From Moritella sp. 24 (GTDB lineage Bacteria; Pseudomonadota; Gammaproteobacteria; Enterobacterales; Moritellaceae), in assembly GCF_018219155.1 (NCBI RefSeq), contig NZ_CP056123.1:2861505-2925504 (forward strand): a stretch of DNA of 64,000 nt, written 5' to 3'. The translations under genes were made by a program, and so were the position numbers. Positions 1-9,425 of the stretch are shown here, in pieces. How positions within the stretch are numbered: the stretch's first letter is position 1; every line of letters begins with the position of its first letter. The notes under the pieces are model-generated. The model made no database searches. It was given only the letters and a program-made list of their open reading frames with translations, and was not told the DNA's origin.

Positions 1-806
1 TGTTTGCTGGAAATACAAAAGAATTACAACAATTATCAAGTTCAACATTAGCACCAACAGGCAAGCGTTATATGTTATCTTCAACCCAGCCAAAACTCAC
101 ATTAAGTAAAGAACAAAAATCATTATTGGTATTACAAACATCGGCACCTGAAGCAGTTGTTATCAACGCTGAAACTCTTCAAAGCCGTAGCCGAATAATG
201 AAAAATAACATCGATCATGCCGCTTTCGTGAACAATGATGAATATTTGATTGTCAGTGATAAAACCAAGACGCTAAGCTGGTTTGACATTGCTCAACCAA
301 ACTCAGCAGATGCCACCTTGGTACTGGGTGAAAATGTAACGAAACTCGCCTCAGATCCAAGCGGTAAGCTAAGCGCCGCACTCACAGATAAAAACATATA
401 TCTCATCGATAATGCCTCAAAAGAGGTTATCTACTCACAAGCGTATTCACACCGTAATGTGTATGGCATGAGCATGCTGAGTAACCGTATTATTATTAGT
501 CGTTCGGGGGCTATTGATTATATTCAATTCGATAATTTAACTGGTTCAGCCATTAAAGTAGCAAAACAGATGTTATCAAAAGACTTGCTAACACGCTGGT
601 CTGTGGCCTCAGGTCGTTCATTAACAGGTATCACACTGGCCGAATTATTACGCGATATTGGTGAGAAGGATGAAGTTACTCAGCAGTTTAGTGATATTGA
701 CCTGCTATGGCGTCCAAGTAGCGCTACGTCTGTTGCAGATGTAAAAGAAGTGATTATTACTGGAGATTATCGCGACCAACGTATTAGCGTATCTAAAGCG
801 ATATAA
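1..806 (+). CDS. Beta-propeller-like protein, 5'-truncated by window edge
   Basis: The frame is open from position 3 to the stop at 806, so the gene starts before the window. The visible 268 residues have no catalytic motif I recognise. Short beta-strand-rich segments recur with hydrophobic-polar spacing (for example YLIVSD, KLSAALTD, NIYLIDN), which resembles WD40/quinoprotein-type propeller blades. The tail is more helical and contains a run ending in SVADVKEV. The methionine at 72 is internal, not a start. A strong hairpin follows 18 bases after the stop. I cannot assign a function; an assembly or scaffold role would be a guess. Confidence 0.6.
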   Translation, partial: FAGNTKELQQLSSSTLAPTGKRYMLSSTQPKLTLSKEQKSLLVLQTSAPEAVVINAETLQSRSRIMKNNIDHAAFVNNDEYLIVSDKTKTLSWFDIAQPNSADATLVLGENVTKLASDPSGKLSAALTDKNIYLIDNASKEVIYSQAYSHRNVYGMSMLSNRIIISRSGAIDYIQFDNLTGSAIKVAKQMLSKDLLTRWSVASGRSLTGITLAELLRDIGEKDEVTQQFSDIDLLWRPSSATSVADVKEVIITGDYRDQRISVSKAI

Positions 807-823
807 TATAAGCGAAGCACAAC

Positions 824-861
824 GAATAAACCTACTTGAGAATACTAAGGTAGGTTTATTC
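824..861. terminator. Bidirectional hairpin terminator
   Basis: A perfect 12-bp inverted repeat (GAATAAACCTAC at 824-835 and its complement at 850-861) lies between two convergent genes. Its A/T-rich outer arms give a U-rich tail in both directions, so it probably ends both transcripts. Confidence 0.7.
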
Positions 862-867
862 GTCATT

Positions 868-1413
868 TCATCGTGTGTTAACGCGATTAACTAACTCGCT
901 GAGCATCACAGACAAACGCTCAATTTTAATATTGGATAACTGTCGATAATCAAAATAAGGACAGACAATTAAACGGTTTGTTACATCAACCGCAAATTCA
1001 TCGTCTAACCACACTAAATTAGCCTGTAACTGACCAGATGAAAGCAAGGTCTTTGCGTAAGTACGCCCGCATATAATATGTATCGTTGTAGCTTGTTTAT
1101 CACATAAAGGTGGACTAAATAACAACGCAGTTTCACTGCCTGCTTGTAGCAAGTATTCATCACGATATTTCTGCCACGTTGGGGCTCGCTGTGCAAATGA
1201 AAAATCAGCTGGATTTAACGCATACAACAATTTCGCATAGACGTTAAAGACTTTACGCCAACCATTCCCGCACGCTTGACCTATCGCATTAATTTCTCCT
1301 GTCACGAGGGAGTTAACACTCTGTATACCTTGATACTCCAACATGTTTGGCGTATTTGCTAAATACACAGCAAAGGTAAATTTAGAACAGCCAAAACCTC
1401 TATTTATCATCAC
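868..1413 (-). CDS. Conserved hypothetical protein (DUF6942-like)
   Basis: 181 residues, no signal peptide or membrane segment. It has the look of a conserved soluble family: a central block with GQACGNGWRKVFNVYAKLL, then TWQKYRDEYLLQAGSETALLFSPP, then a C-terminal block with CPYFDYRQLSNIKIERL. I recall similar proteins in Vibrio and relatives annotated only as DUF6942; the family name is from memory. The function is unknown. It converges on the preceding gene and shares its terminator. A methionine at the second codon is an equally good start. Confidence 0.65.
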   Translation of the reverse strand: MMINRGFGCSKFTFAVYLANTPNMLEYQGIQSVNSLVTGEINAIGQACGNGWRKVFNVYAKLLYALNPADFSFAQRAPTWQKYRDEYLLQAGSETALLFSPPLCDKQATTIHIICGRTYAKTLLSSGQLQANLVWLDDEFAVDVTNRLIVCPYFDYRQLSNIKIERLSVMLSELVNRVNTR

Positions 1414-1504
1414 ACCCTACGCCTATTTCTATCATTAAACAAAATCGTTCATTAAACAAAGCCGTATTATACATGGCTTATGAATAACTTAAAAAACACT
1501 TTGT

Positions 1505-1909
1505 TTAACCTAAGATTGATACACCAAAGGCTTTTGTCATTGATAAAATAAAACCAATAGAGAGCACCAAATTTATCACCAGAAAAATGAATGAAATTGA
1601 TATCGCTAATCCATTATCACGGTATTTACCGACTAAATAGTTAAACACTTTTTGCATCATTGCCAATGCAATAAAAAATAAACTCGTTGCAGATACAATG
1701 CCGATAACGAGTGGTATAAAGTGACTAGTTTTGTCATAGATGACAAATAATAGGCTTGTTGTGCCTAACCACCACAACCATGAAAACCATAAATTGATAT
1801 ACTTTTTATCAAGTGCTAACTCTCCCAAATCAACCAATATTTGAAAAGAAAGCACAGCAATACTTTTGTTTCCTGAGCGACTCTTAAACCTATTCCCTGA
1901 CCTACTCAT
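1505..1909 (-). CDS. Small hypothetical membrane protein
   Basis: 134 residues. The N-terminal 20 are basic and serine-rich (MSRSGNRFKSRSGNK). Three or four hydrophobic stretches follow, roughly residues 38-60, 64-86 and 103-130, with a basic loop near 90-100 (GKYRDNG). By the positive-inside rule, the N-terminus and this loop should be cytoplasmic. No family is recognised. It is divergent from norR across about 270 bases, with no clear functional link to it. Confidence 0.5.
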   Translation of the reverse strand: MSRSGNRFKSRSGNKSIAVLSFQILVDLGELALDKKYINLWFSWLWWLGTTSLLFVIYDKTSHFIPLVIGIVSATSLFFIALAMMQKVFNYLVGKYRDNGLAISISFIFLVINLVLSIGFILSMTKAFGVSILG

Positions 1910-2065
1910 CGCAATAACACTCCACGTTATACCAAGTTGTTTATAATTACCTCAGTGCTAACTCAATCATTGAGTCAGTACATTCATCATTACATTACTT
2001 CGTTAAATGCATCAAACTAAAACCCATTTTAAAAATCATAACGAATAAAATAATCCTTTATAAAA

Positions 2066-2079
2066 TTAATCAAGATCAA
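2066..2079. promoter_or_regulatory. FNR-like palindrome upstream of norR
   Basis: TTAATCAAGATCAA matches the FNR consensus TTGAT-N4-ATCAA in 9 of 10 fixed positions and lies about 100 bases before the norR start. It may couple norR expression to oxygen limitation. This is inferred from sequence match only. Confidence 0.35.
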
Positions 2080-2176
2080 TAAAACTTTCGTTATATCCAC
2101 GTTTCAGCATTCCTGTATTTACAGCCATGACACCACGATGTAAAAATCACATCACTCTCGATATTAGGGCTTCATC

Positions 2177-3745
2177 ATGCAAACGACTCTCGACCAAGCT
2201 ATGTTACAAATTGCACTCGATCTCAATTTAAACTTGCCTTCGGGTCACCACTACCAACGCTTAATGCAGTCTCTACAATCAGTATTACCCTGCGATGCGA
2301 GTGCTTTGTTTATTCTTGATGACGCCGGTTTATTGTCTGCTGCGGCCGTAAATGGTTTGTCCGATGAAGTATTAGGGCAGAAGTTTGATCCCCTACAACA
2401 CCCTCGCCTAAGTGCGATTCTAGCCAGTCGTGAACCCGTGCGATTTCCTGCCAGTTCTACCCTGCCAGATCCGTTTGATGGTTTATTAAAAAACGACCCA
2501 AACCGATCTATCGATGTACATGATTGCATGGGCTGTAGCTTGTATGTTGAAGATCATTTGGTTGGCCTTATCACCCTTGATGCCATGCAAGTCGGGGCAT
2601 TTAACCGTATTGATGATATTACCGTGGCGACCTTTGCAGCCTTAGCCGCTGCAACAATTCGCAATGTAAATCAGGTTGAAGCCTTACGTAAAAGTCATCG
2701 CCAGCAACAAAACATGAATCAGGTATTGATCCAAGAAGCACGTAATAAAGGCGGAGAATTAGTCGGTGTCAGCCCAGAAATACAAAGCTTACGTGACAAT
2801 ATAAGCATGGTTGCTTACTCCGATTATGCCGTACTCATCAGCGGTGAAACAGGTACAGGCAAAGAACTCGTCGCCCATGCCGTGCACTCCAATTCATCAC
2901 GCGCCACACAACCGATGATTTACGTAAACTGCGCAGCACTGCCCGAATCTCTGGCTGAAAGTGAACTATTTGGTCATGTAAAAGGCGCTTTTACCGGGGC
3001 AAATAACAGTCGCGCGGGTAAATTTGAACTGGCTGATGGCGGTACCATATTCTTAGATGAAATTGGTGAATTACCGCTGTTAATGCAAGCAAAACTGCTA
3101 CGAGTGATTCAACAAGGTGAAGTGCAACGTGTCGGTGCTGATAAGAACTTAATGATTAATGTCCGCATTATCGCAGCAACTAACCGAGAGTTAACCGAAG
3201 AAGTCGCAGCGGGTCGTTTTCGAAGTGACTTGTTTCATCGCTTAAATGTGTTCCCAATTAACGTACCGCCACTGCGTCAGCGACAAGGTGATATCGCAGT
3301 ATTATCCGGTCACATACTCGACCGCGTTCGCACCCAGTTCAATGTGGCTAAATTACAATTACACCCAAAAGCTTTGACAGCACTCAACCACTACAGCTGG
3401 CCGGGTAACGTCCGAGAGTTAGAACATACTTTAATGCGTGCAGGTTTGCGGGCAATTCAAGCACAGGAAAGTCTGATCCAACAACAACACTTATCTGATG
3501 AAGTCAGCCATACCTATTCATACAATGCAGAAACAGAATCAAATACGCTTCCCACAGCATCATTTGAGCTACGCGATGCCGTTGAAACCTATCAAACTAA
3601 GCTCATTACTCATGCCCTACAGCAATCAAACTTTGTGTGGGCACAAGCAGCCGAGTTTTTACAGATGGATCGCGGTAATTTATACAAGATGGGCAAAAAA
3701 CTCGGCATTGAACCCAAAGCATTACGCGCAGCTGAGTTAGTCTAG
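2177..3745 (+). CDS. norR: Nitric oxide-responsive sigma-54 activator NorR
   Basis: 522 residues, the usual NorR length. An N-terminal GAF domain (about 20-165), which in E. coli NorR carries the NO-sensing non-haem iron, precedes an AAA+ domain (about 190-425). That domain has Walker A GETGTGKE near 223, the sigma-54 contact loop GAFTGA near 270, and a Walker B ending FLDE near 295. A Fis-type helix-turn-helix closes the protein (about 490-515). NorR binds enhancer DNA and drives sigma-54 promoters for NO detoxification. The next gene, hcp, has a clear sigma-54 promoter, so it is the likely target in place of the norVW seen in E. coli. Confidence 0.92.
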   Translation: MQTTLDQAMLQIALDLNLNLPSGHHYQRLMQSLQSVLPCDASALFILDDAGLLSAAAVNGLSDEVLGQKFDPLQHPRLSAILASREPVRFPASSTLPDPFDGLLKNDPNRSIDVHDCMGCSLYVEDHLVGLITLDAMQVGAFNRIDDITVATFAALAAATIRNVNQVEALRKSHRQQQNMNQVLIQEARNKGGELVGVSPEIQSLRDNISMVAYSDYAVLISGETGTGKELVAHAVHSNSSRATQPMIYVNCAALPESLAESELFGHVKGAFTGANNSRAGKFELADGGTIFLDEIGELPLLMQAKLLRVIQQGEVQRVGADKNLMINVRIIAATNRELTEEVAAGRFRSDLFHRLNVFPINVPPLRQRQGDIAVLSGHILDRVRTQFNVAKLQLHPKALTALNHYSWPGNVRELEHTLMRAGLRAIQAQESLIQQQHLSDEVSHTYSYNAETESNTLPTASFELRDAVETYQTKLITHALQQSNFVWAQAAEFLQMDRGNLYKMGKKLGIEPKALRAAELV

Positions 3746-3753
3746 CCCTACCG

Positions 3754-3799
3754 AACACGCTTGATGTACTAATCACATCAAGCGTGTTGTAATAACCAC
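3754..3799. promoter_or_regulatory. Inverted repeat with GT-N7-AC candidate NorR sites
   Basis: A perfect 14-bp inverted repeat (3754-3767 and 3775-3788, 7-base loop) follows norR. It lacks a good T-run, so it may be a weak terminator. Three GT-N7-AC matches, the known NorR half-site pattern, overlap this stretch at 3766-3776, 3786-3796 and 3789-3799, about 85-115 bases before the predicted hcp transcription start. That is a normal enhancer distance. The motif is short and chance matches are possible. Confidence 0.45.
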
Positions 3800-3853
3800 A
3801 TCAAAATCAAGTTCAACAAAACACAATACCCTTAAATATCAACAAGATAAAAG

Positions 3854-3870
3854 TTGGCACATTAGCTGCA
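3854..3870 (+). promoter_or_regulatory. Sigma-54 promoter of hcp
   Basis: TTGGCACATTAGCTGCA carries the -24 GG and -12 GC elements with exactly 10 bases between them and close agreement to TGGCAC-N5-TTGCA. Transcription would start near 3882, giving a leader of about 50 bases before hcp. Together with the upstream norR this indicates NorR-activated expression. Confidence 0.8.
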
Positions 3871-3931
3871 ATATAGTTTATGAGATCATCGTTAATTCGA
3901 TATCAATCATATAATTATAATGGAGTTTTAA

Positions 3932-5596
3932 ATGTTCTGTATTCAATGTGAGCAAACGGTTCAAACACCAACGGCTAAAGGCTGTTCTTATTCTCAAGGT
4001 ATGTGTGGCAAAACGGCTGATGTGTCAGACCTGCAAGACATACTTGTATTTAATCTCCAAGGCGTTTCTTTCTGGGCAGAGCTTGCGCGTAAATACGACA
4101 TCATCGATACTGAAATCGACGCTTGGGCACCACGCGCATTCTTCTCTACTTTAACTAACGTCAACTTTGTGCCAGAGCGTATTACTGAATACACTGAAAT
4201 TGCCGAACGCTATAAGATCCAATTACGCACACAAGTAATGGCAGCAGCATCAGCAACGGGCGAAGCATTACCTGAATTATCACCAGCAGCACAATTTGTG
4301 TTACCAGCTACCGCTGAAGAAATCATGAACTTCGCACCAGAAGCCGCTGTAAACCGTGGCCATGAAGAATTACACGAAGACATTATTGGTCTGCGTTTAT
4401 TATGCCTTTACGGCCTTAAAGGCGCAGCTGCATACATGGAACATGCCCATGTACTTGGTCAAAGTGAAGAATCTATCTGCGCTGAATACCATCAAATCAT
4501 GGCATTCTTAGGCACAGAACCAACAGATGCCAATGCCCTACTTGAAACATCAATGCAAATTGGTTTACTCAACTACCGCATCATGGCGATACTAGACAAA
4601 GGTGAAACAGATACATTTGGCCACCCACAACCAACACAAGTAAACGTAAAACCTGTAGCGGGTAAATGTATTCTTGTTTCGGGTCATGACTTACATGATT
4701 TAGAAAAAATCCTGCAACAGACCGAAGGTAAAGGCATCAACGTTTACACCAATGGTGAAATGTTACCTGCGCACGGTTACCCAGAACTAAAGAAATACCC
4801 TCACTTAGTAGGTAACTTCGGTAGTGCTTGGCAGAATCAGCAGAAAGAATTTGCTAACTTCCCTGGCGCTATTGTGATGACATCTAACTGTCTCATCAAT
4901 CCAAACGTAGGCCAATACGCAGATCGTCTATTCACTCGTAGCATTGTTGGTTGGCCGGGTGTTGTGCATATTGAAGGTGATGATTTCTCACAAGTAATCG
5001 AATGTGCATTAGCACAACCTGGTATTGCCCACACAGAAATTGAGCACCTGATCACCGTTGGTTTCGGTCGTAACGCATTGATGGAAGCTGCACCTGCTGT
5101 GATCAATGAAGTGAAAGCTGGCAACATCAAGCACTTCTTCCTTATCGGTGGTTGTGATGGCGATAAAGAAGAACGTAGTTACTTCACTGACATTGCAGTA
5201 AACACGCCAGAGGATTCAGTTGTACTCACACTCGCTTGTGGTAAATACCGTTTCAACAAGAAAGAATTTGGCGACATCAATGGCATTCCGCGTCTATTAG
5301 ATGTGGGTCAATGTAACGATACTTACTCTGCAATTCAATTAGTGTTAGCACTAGCAGAAGAGTTTGACTGTGGCGTGAATGAACTGCCGCTAAGCATCGT
5401 TCTATCTTGGTTCGAGCAAAAAGCAATTGTGGTGTTATTAACGCTATTCGCTTTAGGCATCAAAGGTATTTATACCGGTCCTACTGCCCCTGCATTCTTA
5501 ACTGACAACTTGATCAAAGCGTTACAAGATAACTTTGATATGCGCAGTGTTGGTGACGTAGAAACTGATTTAGCGACGATGCTTTCAGGTCAATAA
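3932..5596 (+). CDS. hcp: Hybrid-cluster protein Hcp (hydroxylamine/NO reductase)
   Basis: 554 residues, matching the E. coli-type enzyme. N-terminal cysteines at residues 3, 6, 18 and 25 (spacing C-X2-C-X11-C-X6-C) fit the E. coli class, which carries a [2Fe-2S] cluster in that position. Hybrid-cluster segments are present, including [22 protein letters not shown] and DVGQCND. The protein is cytoplasmic. It was first described as a hydroxylamine reductase and in E. coli is a high-affinity NO reductase and S-nitrosylase. The start follows an ATAATGGAG-type ribosome site. The downstream hcr encodes its expected electron donor. Confidence 0.95.
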   Translation: MFCIQCEQTVQTPTAKGCSYSQGMCGKTADVSDLQDILVFNLQGVSFWAELARKYDIIDTEIDAWAPRAFFSTLTNVNFVPERITEYTEIAERYKIQLRTQVMAAASATGEALPELSPAAQFVLPATAEEIMNFAPEAAVNRGHEELHEDIIGLRLLCLYGLKGAAAYMEHAHVLGQSEESICAEYHQIMAFLGTEPTDANALLETSMQIGLLNYRIMAILDKGETDTFGHPQPTQVNVKPVAGKCILVSGHDLHDLEKILQQTEGKGINVYTNGEMLPAHGYPELKKYPHLVGNFGSAWQNQQKEFANFPGAIVMTSNCLINPNVGQYADRLFTRSIVGWPGVVHIEGDDFSQVIECALAQPGIAHTEIEHLITVGFGRNALMEAAPAVINEVKAGNIKHFFLIGGCDGDKEERSYFTDIAVNTPEDSVVLTLACGKYRFNKKEFGDINGIPRLLDVGQCNDTYSAIQLVLALAEEFDCGVNELPLSIVLSWFEQKAIVVLLTLFALGIKGIYTGPTAPAFLTDNLIKALQDNFDMRSVGDVETDLATMLSGQ

Positions 5597-5638
5597 CATT
5601 GGCAGATAAGTCAGTTAGCGAGTAAATAACACTCGTTG

Positions 5639-5673
5639 ATCAATGCGGTCATATTCCGATATACCGCATTGAT
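5639..5673 (+). terminator. Hairpin between hcp and hcr
   Basis: A perfect 11-bp stem (ATCAATGCGGT at 5639-5649 and its complement at 5663-5673) lies 43 bases after the hcp stop and is followed by TAAAAG, not a T-run. It may be a partial terminator or an mRNA-stabilising stem that lowers hcr output relative to hcp. Confidence 0.5.
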
Positions 5674-5746
5674 TAAAAGCGCTCTACACACCATAACCCC
5701 ATCACCCTATTCAAACATTTAATTATTACAGCCATAGGTGCAACTC

Positions 5747-7234
5747 ATGTCTTCTTCAAAAACGCCTTCATCTACGCTTACGCCTCCAACACTTAAGCCC
5801 CTAAAATTAAACAGCACAGGCTTGGGTCAATCAGCGGCGAGCAAAGAACAACCTGCGCCTGTAAGCAGTAAACTACAAGCACCTAAATTAACACCACCTA
5901 AACTTAGCTTTACGCTGGGTGGTTCCGATAACAACAATTCAAAAAATACAGCGAAACCAGCTGCATCTAAACTAACACCACCTAAACTTAGTTTTGCGCT
6001 TGGTGGTTCTGATAACAACAATTCAAAAATCGCAGCAAAACCATCATCAAAGCTATCAACTCCTAAGCTATCAACTCCTAAGCTATCAACTCCGAAACTG
6101 AGTTTCTCACTGGGTGAAACAACTGTAAAACCAAGCGTAAAACCAACAATCTGGTCGCCAACTACAACCTCATTAGTACTGGTAAAACGAGAAAATGAAA
6201 CCCACGATTCCATGAGTTTTACCTTTGCCGCAGCAGATCAAACACTCTTTGATTTTAAGCCCGGTCAATTCGTCACTTTAGCGGTTAAAATTGAAGACAA
6301 AACTCACTACCGCGCGTATTCAATTAGCTCGGAACCACAACAAAAGCAATTACGCTTAACCATTAAGCGTGTACCTGACGGTTTAGTATCGAATTGGTTA
6401 GCTGATAATTTAAGTATCGGTGATCACTTGTCTGCATTAAACATTGCAGGCCAATTCAACAGCAGCGACTGCCAGCACAAGTCTAAACTACTGCTCATTA
6501 GCGCAGGTTGTGGTATCACCCCTGTTATGTCGATAGCAAAGACATTATTAGCGCAAGATAGCGAAGCCAACATTGAATTTTTACATTGCGCAAGAGACAA
6601 AGACAACGTCATCTTCCATGCCGAAATGCAAACATTAGTCGCTCAGCACAGTAACTTCAAAGTGCAATTACTGTTAGAAAATAGCGATGGTTTTACCGAT
6701 TTCAGTATCAATAACAGTTCAGATAAGAAGACAAACCCTAGCGCCCTACCACATCAAACCGGCATGGTGAGCTCAGACGTTATTCAACAACTGTATCCCG
6801 ATTTAAAAGAACGTACTATCTTCCTGTGTGGCCCTGTTGGTTTTATGAAAGCAGTAGAAAATATAGCGCAAGAAAGTAATTTTGATATGGCGAACTTCTT
6901 CCAAGAAAGCTTTACACCAGCAGCAGATAACAAACAACAAGATAAGATAACATCAGGTGCATCAACAGCCAGTGTGATGTTGTTCGTACCCGATTTTTCT
7001 GTCGAGAAAAAAGTCGCCCAAGGTTCATCACTATTAGAACTACTGGAGAATAATGGCGTGCCTATTATTGGTGCATGTCGCGCCGGTGTTTGCGGTTCGT
7101 GTAAATGTAAAGTCACTAAAGGCAAGGTGACATCAACCAGTACTGAAACACTCACCGCAGCAGAAATTGAGCAAGGGTTTGTATTAGCCTGCTCAAGTAC
7201 AGTTGAAGAAGATATAGCTGTAGCACTGAGCTAA
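5747..7234 (+). CDS. hcr: NADH oxidoreductase Hcr with a repetitive N-terminal extension
   Basis: 495 residues from the ATG at 5747, which has AGGTG six bases upstream; the GTG at 5738 is part of that ribosome site. E. coli Hcr is about 320 residues, so roughly 135 residues are extra at the N-terminus. They are Pro/Lys/Ser-rich, with two near-identical 28-residue units (KLTPPKLSF...GGSDNNNS) and three KLSTP pentapeptides. The FAD domain follows (RAYSISS near 190), then the NAD-binding domain (GCGITPVMS; CGPVGFM), then a C-terminal plant-type ferredoxin domain with cysteines near 444, 449, 452 and 482. It should pass electrons from NADH to Hcp. Confidence 0.88.
   Translation: MSSSKTPSSTLTPPTLKPLKLNSTGLGQSAASKEQPAPVSSKLQAPKLTPPKLSFTLGGSDNNNSKNTAKPAASKLTPPKLSFALGGSDNNNSKIAAKPSSKLSTPKLSTPKLSTPKLSFSLGETTVKPSVKPTIWSPTTTSLVLVKRENETHDSMSFTFAAADQTLFDFKPGQFVTLAVKIEDKTHYRAYSISSEPQQKQLRLTIKRVPDGLVSNWLADNLSIGDHLSALNIAGQFNSSDCQHKSKLLLISAGCGITPVMSIAKTLLAQDSEANIEFLHCARDKDNVIFHAEMQTLVAQHSNFKVQLLLENSDGFTDFSINNSSDKKTNPSALPHQTGMVSSDVIQQLYPDLKERTIFLCGPVGFMKAVENIAQESNFDMANFFQESFTPAADNKQQDKITSGASTASVMLFVPDFSVEKKVAQGSSLLELLENNGVPIIGACRAGVCGSCKCKVTKGKVTSTSTETLTAAEIEQGFVLACSSTVEEDIAVALS
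5885..6094 (+). repeat. In-frame coding repeats in hcr
   Basis: Two 84-bp direct copies begin at 5885 and 5969. They are followed by three exact or near-exact 15-bp units at 6050-6064, 6065-6079 and 6080-6094. All periods are multiples of three, so copy-number change would lengthen or shorten the Hcr linker without a frameshift. Confidence 0.9.
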
Positions 7235-7264
7235 TCATCGCAGTGTAAATAATACAAAATAAGC

Positions 7265-7310
7265 ATCGGGGTATCATAAAGTGGCAGGCTTTATCGATAC
7301 CTCGATTTTA
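7265..7310 (+). terminator. Terminator after hcr
   Basis: A long stem pairs ATCGGGGTATCATAAAG (7265-7281) with the segment at 7289-7306 (one G-U pair, one bulge). The loop is 7 bases and TTTTA follows. It fits a Rho-independent terminator closing the hcp-hcr unit. Confidence 0.7.
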
Positions 7311-7466
7311 TGTGTCTACCTATCTATCCCTCAATTACCTTTTATGGTTAATCGCTCTTGTTTGGACATTTTACCGCGAGATAAAAAGACCAACAATAAG
7401 GCTAAATATACTGAACCACGATAACTCTGCTACTATTAACAAGAGATTTTGTAGAGGGGAAACTCA

Positions 7467-7913
7467 ATGAGTTATAACCATATATTAGTTGCTGTCGATT
7501 TAACTAACCCCAGTGAAATAGTGATAAATAAAGCTATCTCATTAGCAAAAGAGGCTAATGCTAAGCTTTCACTTATTTATGTTAGTGCTCATCATTTGAA
7601 AGTTTCAGGTCCGGGGGACATCCCATGGTTAGCATCGCCAGAACTTGAAGACACGGACAATAACGAAAAAGAGAAGGAGCAATTACAAACAGAGCTCAGC
7701 GCATTTGCCGAACAGCTTGATTACCCCGTTGAAAACACGCTGGTTTTAATCGGTGATCTGGAAGTAGAATTAACAACAGCGATCCATCAATTAGGTGCCG
7801 ATCTATTAGTTTGTGGACACCATCATGACTTCTGGAGCCGTTTATTATCTTCAATACGAAAAATTGCAGACACCGTCGACACTGATTTATTAATTGTTTA
7901 CCTTGAAACATAA
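7467..7913 (+). CDS. Universal stress protein, UspA family
   Basis: 148 residues, standard single-domain Usp length. It begins YNHILVAVDLTNPSE, the first beta strand with the conserved Asp that contacts nucleotide. Its last strand ends DTDLLIVYL. The usual ATP-binding G-X2-G-X9-G-S/T is not clear (the region reads CGHHHDFWSRLLSSIRKIAD), so it is closer to non-ATP-binding UspA types. AGAGGGGA lies seven bases before the ATG. It has its own upstream region after the hcr terminator. A stress role beside the nitrosative block is inference. Confidence 0.85.
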   Translation: MSYNHILVAVDLTNPSEIVINKAISLAKEANAKLSLIYVSAHHLKVSGPGDIPWLASPELEDTDNNEKEKEQLQTELSAFAEQLDYPVENTLVLIGDLEVELTTAIHQLGADLLVCGHHHDFWSRLLSSIRKIADTVDTDLLIVYLET

Positions 7914-8101
7914 TAAGACAGTCGATGACTAGAGCAACCACCGCTTTATCAAAGCGCATTTATAAGATATTAAAATACAACAGATCCATTACCTCAACGG
8001 TATTTTAGAAAATGGATAGTTAAACTTAATATTGGCCTGCAACTGCGGTAGTTGAAGGCCAAACTAGTTAGGAGAACAATTTACTCAGCAATAAGTACCA
8101 A

Positions 8102-8677
8102 TCAATAAGCTTGCTGACATGTTTCATCACATGTTCTGACTAAACGAACCGTTAACTTCTCGTTATTTAATAGGGTATATAATAATCCATTTTGAAATTC
8201 AATTTGCCACGCTTTCCCTGCATTACTACTACTCGGTGTACTAGACCAAGACTTAGACACAGCAGGTAATAACGGATGGTTTATGAAAACTGATTTATTT
8301 AAGCTAGGTTCTTCACAAGCCGTTTCAATAATACTATAAAGTTCTTTTATATCAGGTAATCGCCAATCGGTATGATTACTACTTTCCTTATTAAATACCT
8401 CGACTTCAGCTAATGCCTCCCACCAAGTGAAATACTGCAAGTTCCCGATATTACAACGCGAACCGGCGAGTCCACGAACACAAACTTGCCACTCTAACCG
8501 TGTTGCTTTATCAAATACAGTGCCATCACTATTTCGGATGTAACGTCCAGTAGGTGTCGAATTTTCGGCATTATCATTACAGCGTTGCTCTAATCCTTTA
8601 ACTGATATCGATGTAGTTAATAATAATATTGTACTAACAAGGTAAAGTGTATGAGAAATTAGGCGGGTATCCATCAT
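8102..8677 (-). CDS. Exported DUF1566 (Lcl C-terminal) domain protein
   Basis: 191 residues with an N-terminal signal peptide (hydrophobic 10-28). The domain shows its typical landmarks: DGTVFDKATRLEWQVC, a central W-x-E-A segment, DWRLPDIKELYSII, a SSTPSS segment and the ending VRLVRTC. The family is common in periplasmic or surface proteins of marine gammaproteobacteria; the fold resembles C-type lectin/FGE-like domains and the function is mostly unknown. It lies 28 bases downstream of a second DUF1566 gene and is probably co-transcribed with it. Several cysteines suggest disulfides. Confidence 0.8.
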   Translation of the reverse strand: MMDTRLISHTLYLVSTILLLTTSISVKGLEQRCNDNAENSTPTGRYIRNSDGTVFDKATRLEWQVCVRGLAGSRCNIGNLQYFTWWEALAEVEVFNKESSNHTDWRLPDIKELYSIIETACEEPSLNKSVFINHPLLPAVSKSWSSTPSSSNAGKAWQIEFQNGLLYTLLNNEKLTVRLVRTCDETCQQAY

Positions 8678-8705
8678 TACATCCTTTTTATGATTACGAC
8701 TATTT

Positions 8706-9425
8706 TTATTCCACGCGATTATTACGCACTAATCGAACAGCCCTTGGTATGCTAGTCAAGTTACCTTGAATATTGCCATATAAGAAATTAACTACCCAAG
8801 CTGAGTCCAAGTCGTCAATATCAATATCCGCAGTCCAATAATAGTCATTTTGAGTATAGGGAAAAAATGCAGTTTCAGTTGCAGGCACATCCTGCGAGTA
8901 GTTAACAATACTTTGTAGTTCTACGCGTGTTGGTAAGCGCCAATCATTGTAACCACACCAGTTTAATTGATTCATAACAAGCGTGAATTTCTCAGTATCA
9001 CAATGATTGCTATCAATACAAATTCCCCCATTCTCAGAAACGCCATGCCCCTCAAAGCTTTCATCACTCGACCTAAACCAAGAGTAATTATAATCTGCAT
9101 CGTTAATGCTGCCCTTACCTACCGCAGACTTAACTTCCCACATCAGTTCGGTGTGATTATCTAAGATGCAAGACCACTCCGTGGCATCAGAGGTAATCGC
9201 AGAGCCCTGTGTTCCAATTTTTGTAAAGTCTAATGATTGCTCTTGGCGAGTAAAATTCTCATTTAAGCTTAGTCCTGCAGGGTTTAAATTAAACCGTATC
9301 GTATAATCAGACGAAAACTCCCCTCCTCCAGTGCCAGGATAACTATTTCGCTCAACATTACTATCACTGCTATTAGGGCAGCCAACGAGTAGTGAGAGAC
9401 TCAAAAATACAATTAAATACTGCAT
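8706..9425 (-). CDS. DUF1566-domain lipoprotein
   Basis: 239 residues. The signal peptide ends in lipobox LLVGC (Cys near residue 16), predicting lipid anchoring; residues after the Cys are PNSSD. The DUF1566 domain covers about 75-239, with HTELMWEVKS, YNDWRLPTRVELQSIVNYS, YYWTADID and a VRLVRNN ending. It is the promoter-proximal member of a two-gene unit with the preceding entry. The pair share architecture but not close sequence, so they may be old duplicates or form a complex. No substrate can be read from the sequence. Confidence 0.8.
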   Translation of the reverse strand: MQYLIVFLSLSLLVGCPNSSDSNVERNSYPGTGGGEFSSDYTIRFNLNPAGLSLNENFTRQEQSLDFTKIGTQGSAITSDATEWSCILDNHTELMWEVKSAVGKGSINDADYNYSWFRSSDESFEGHGVSENGGICIDSNHCDTEKFTLVMNQLNWCGYNDWRLPTRVELQSIVNYSQDVPATETAFFPYTQNDYYWTADIDIDDLDSAWVVNFLYGNIQGNLTSIPRAVRLVRNNRVE

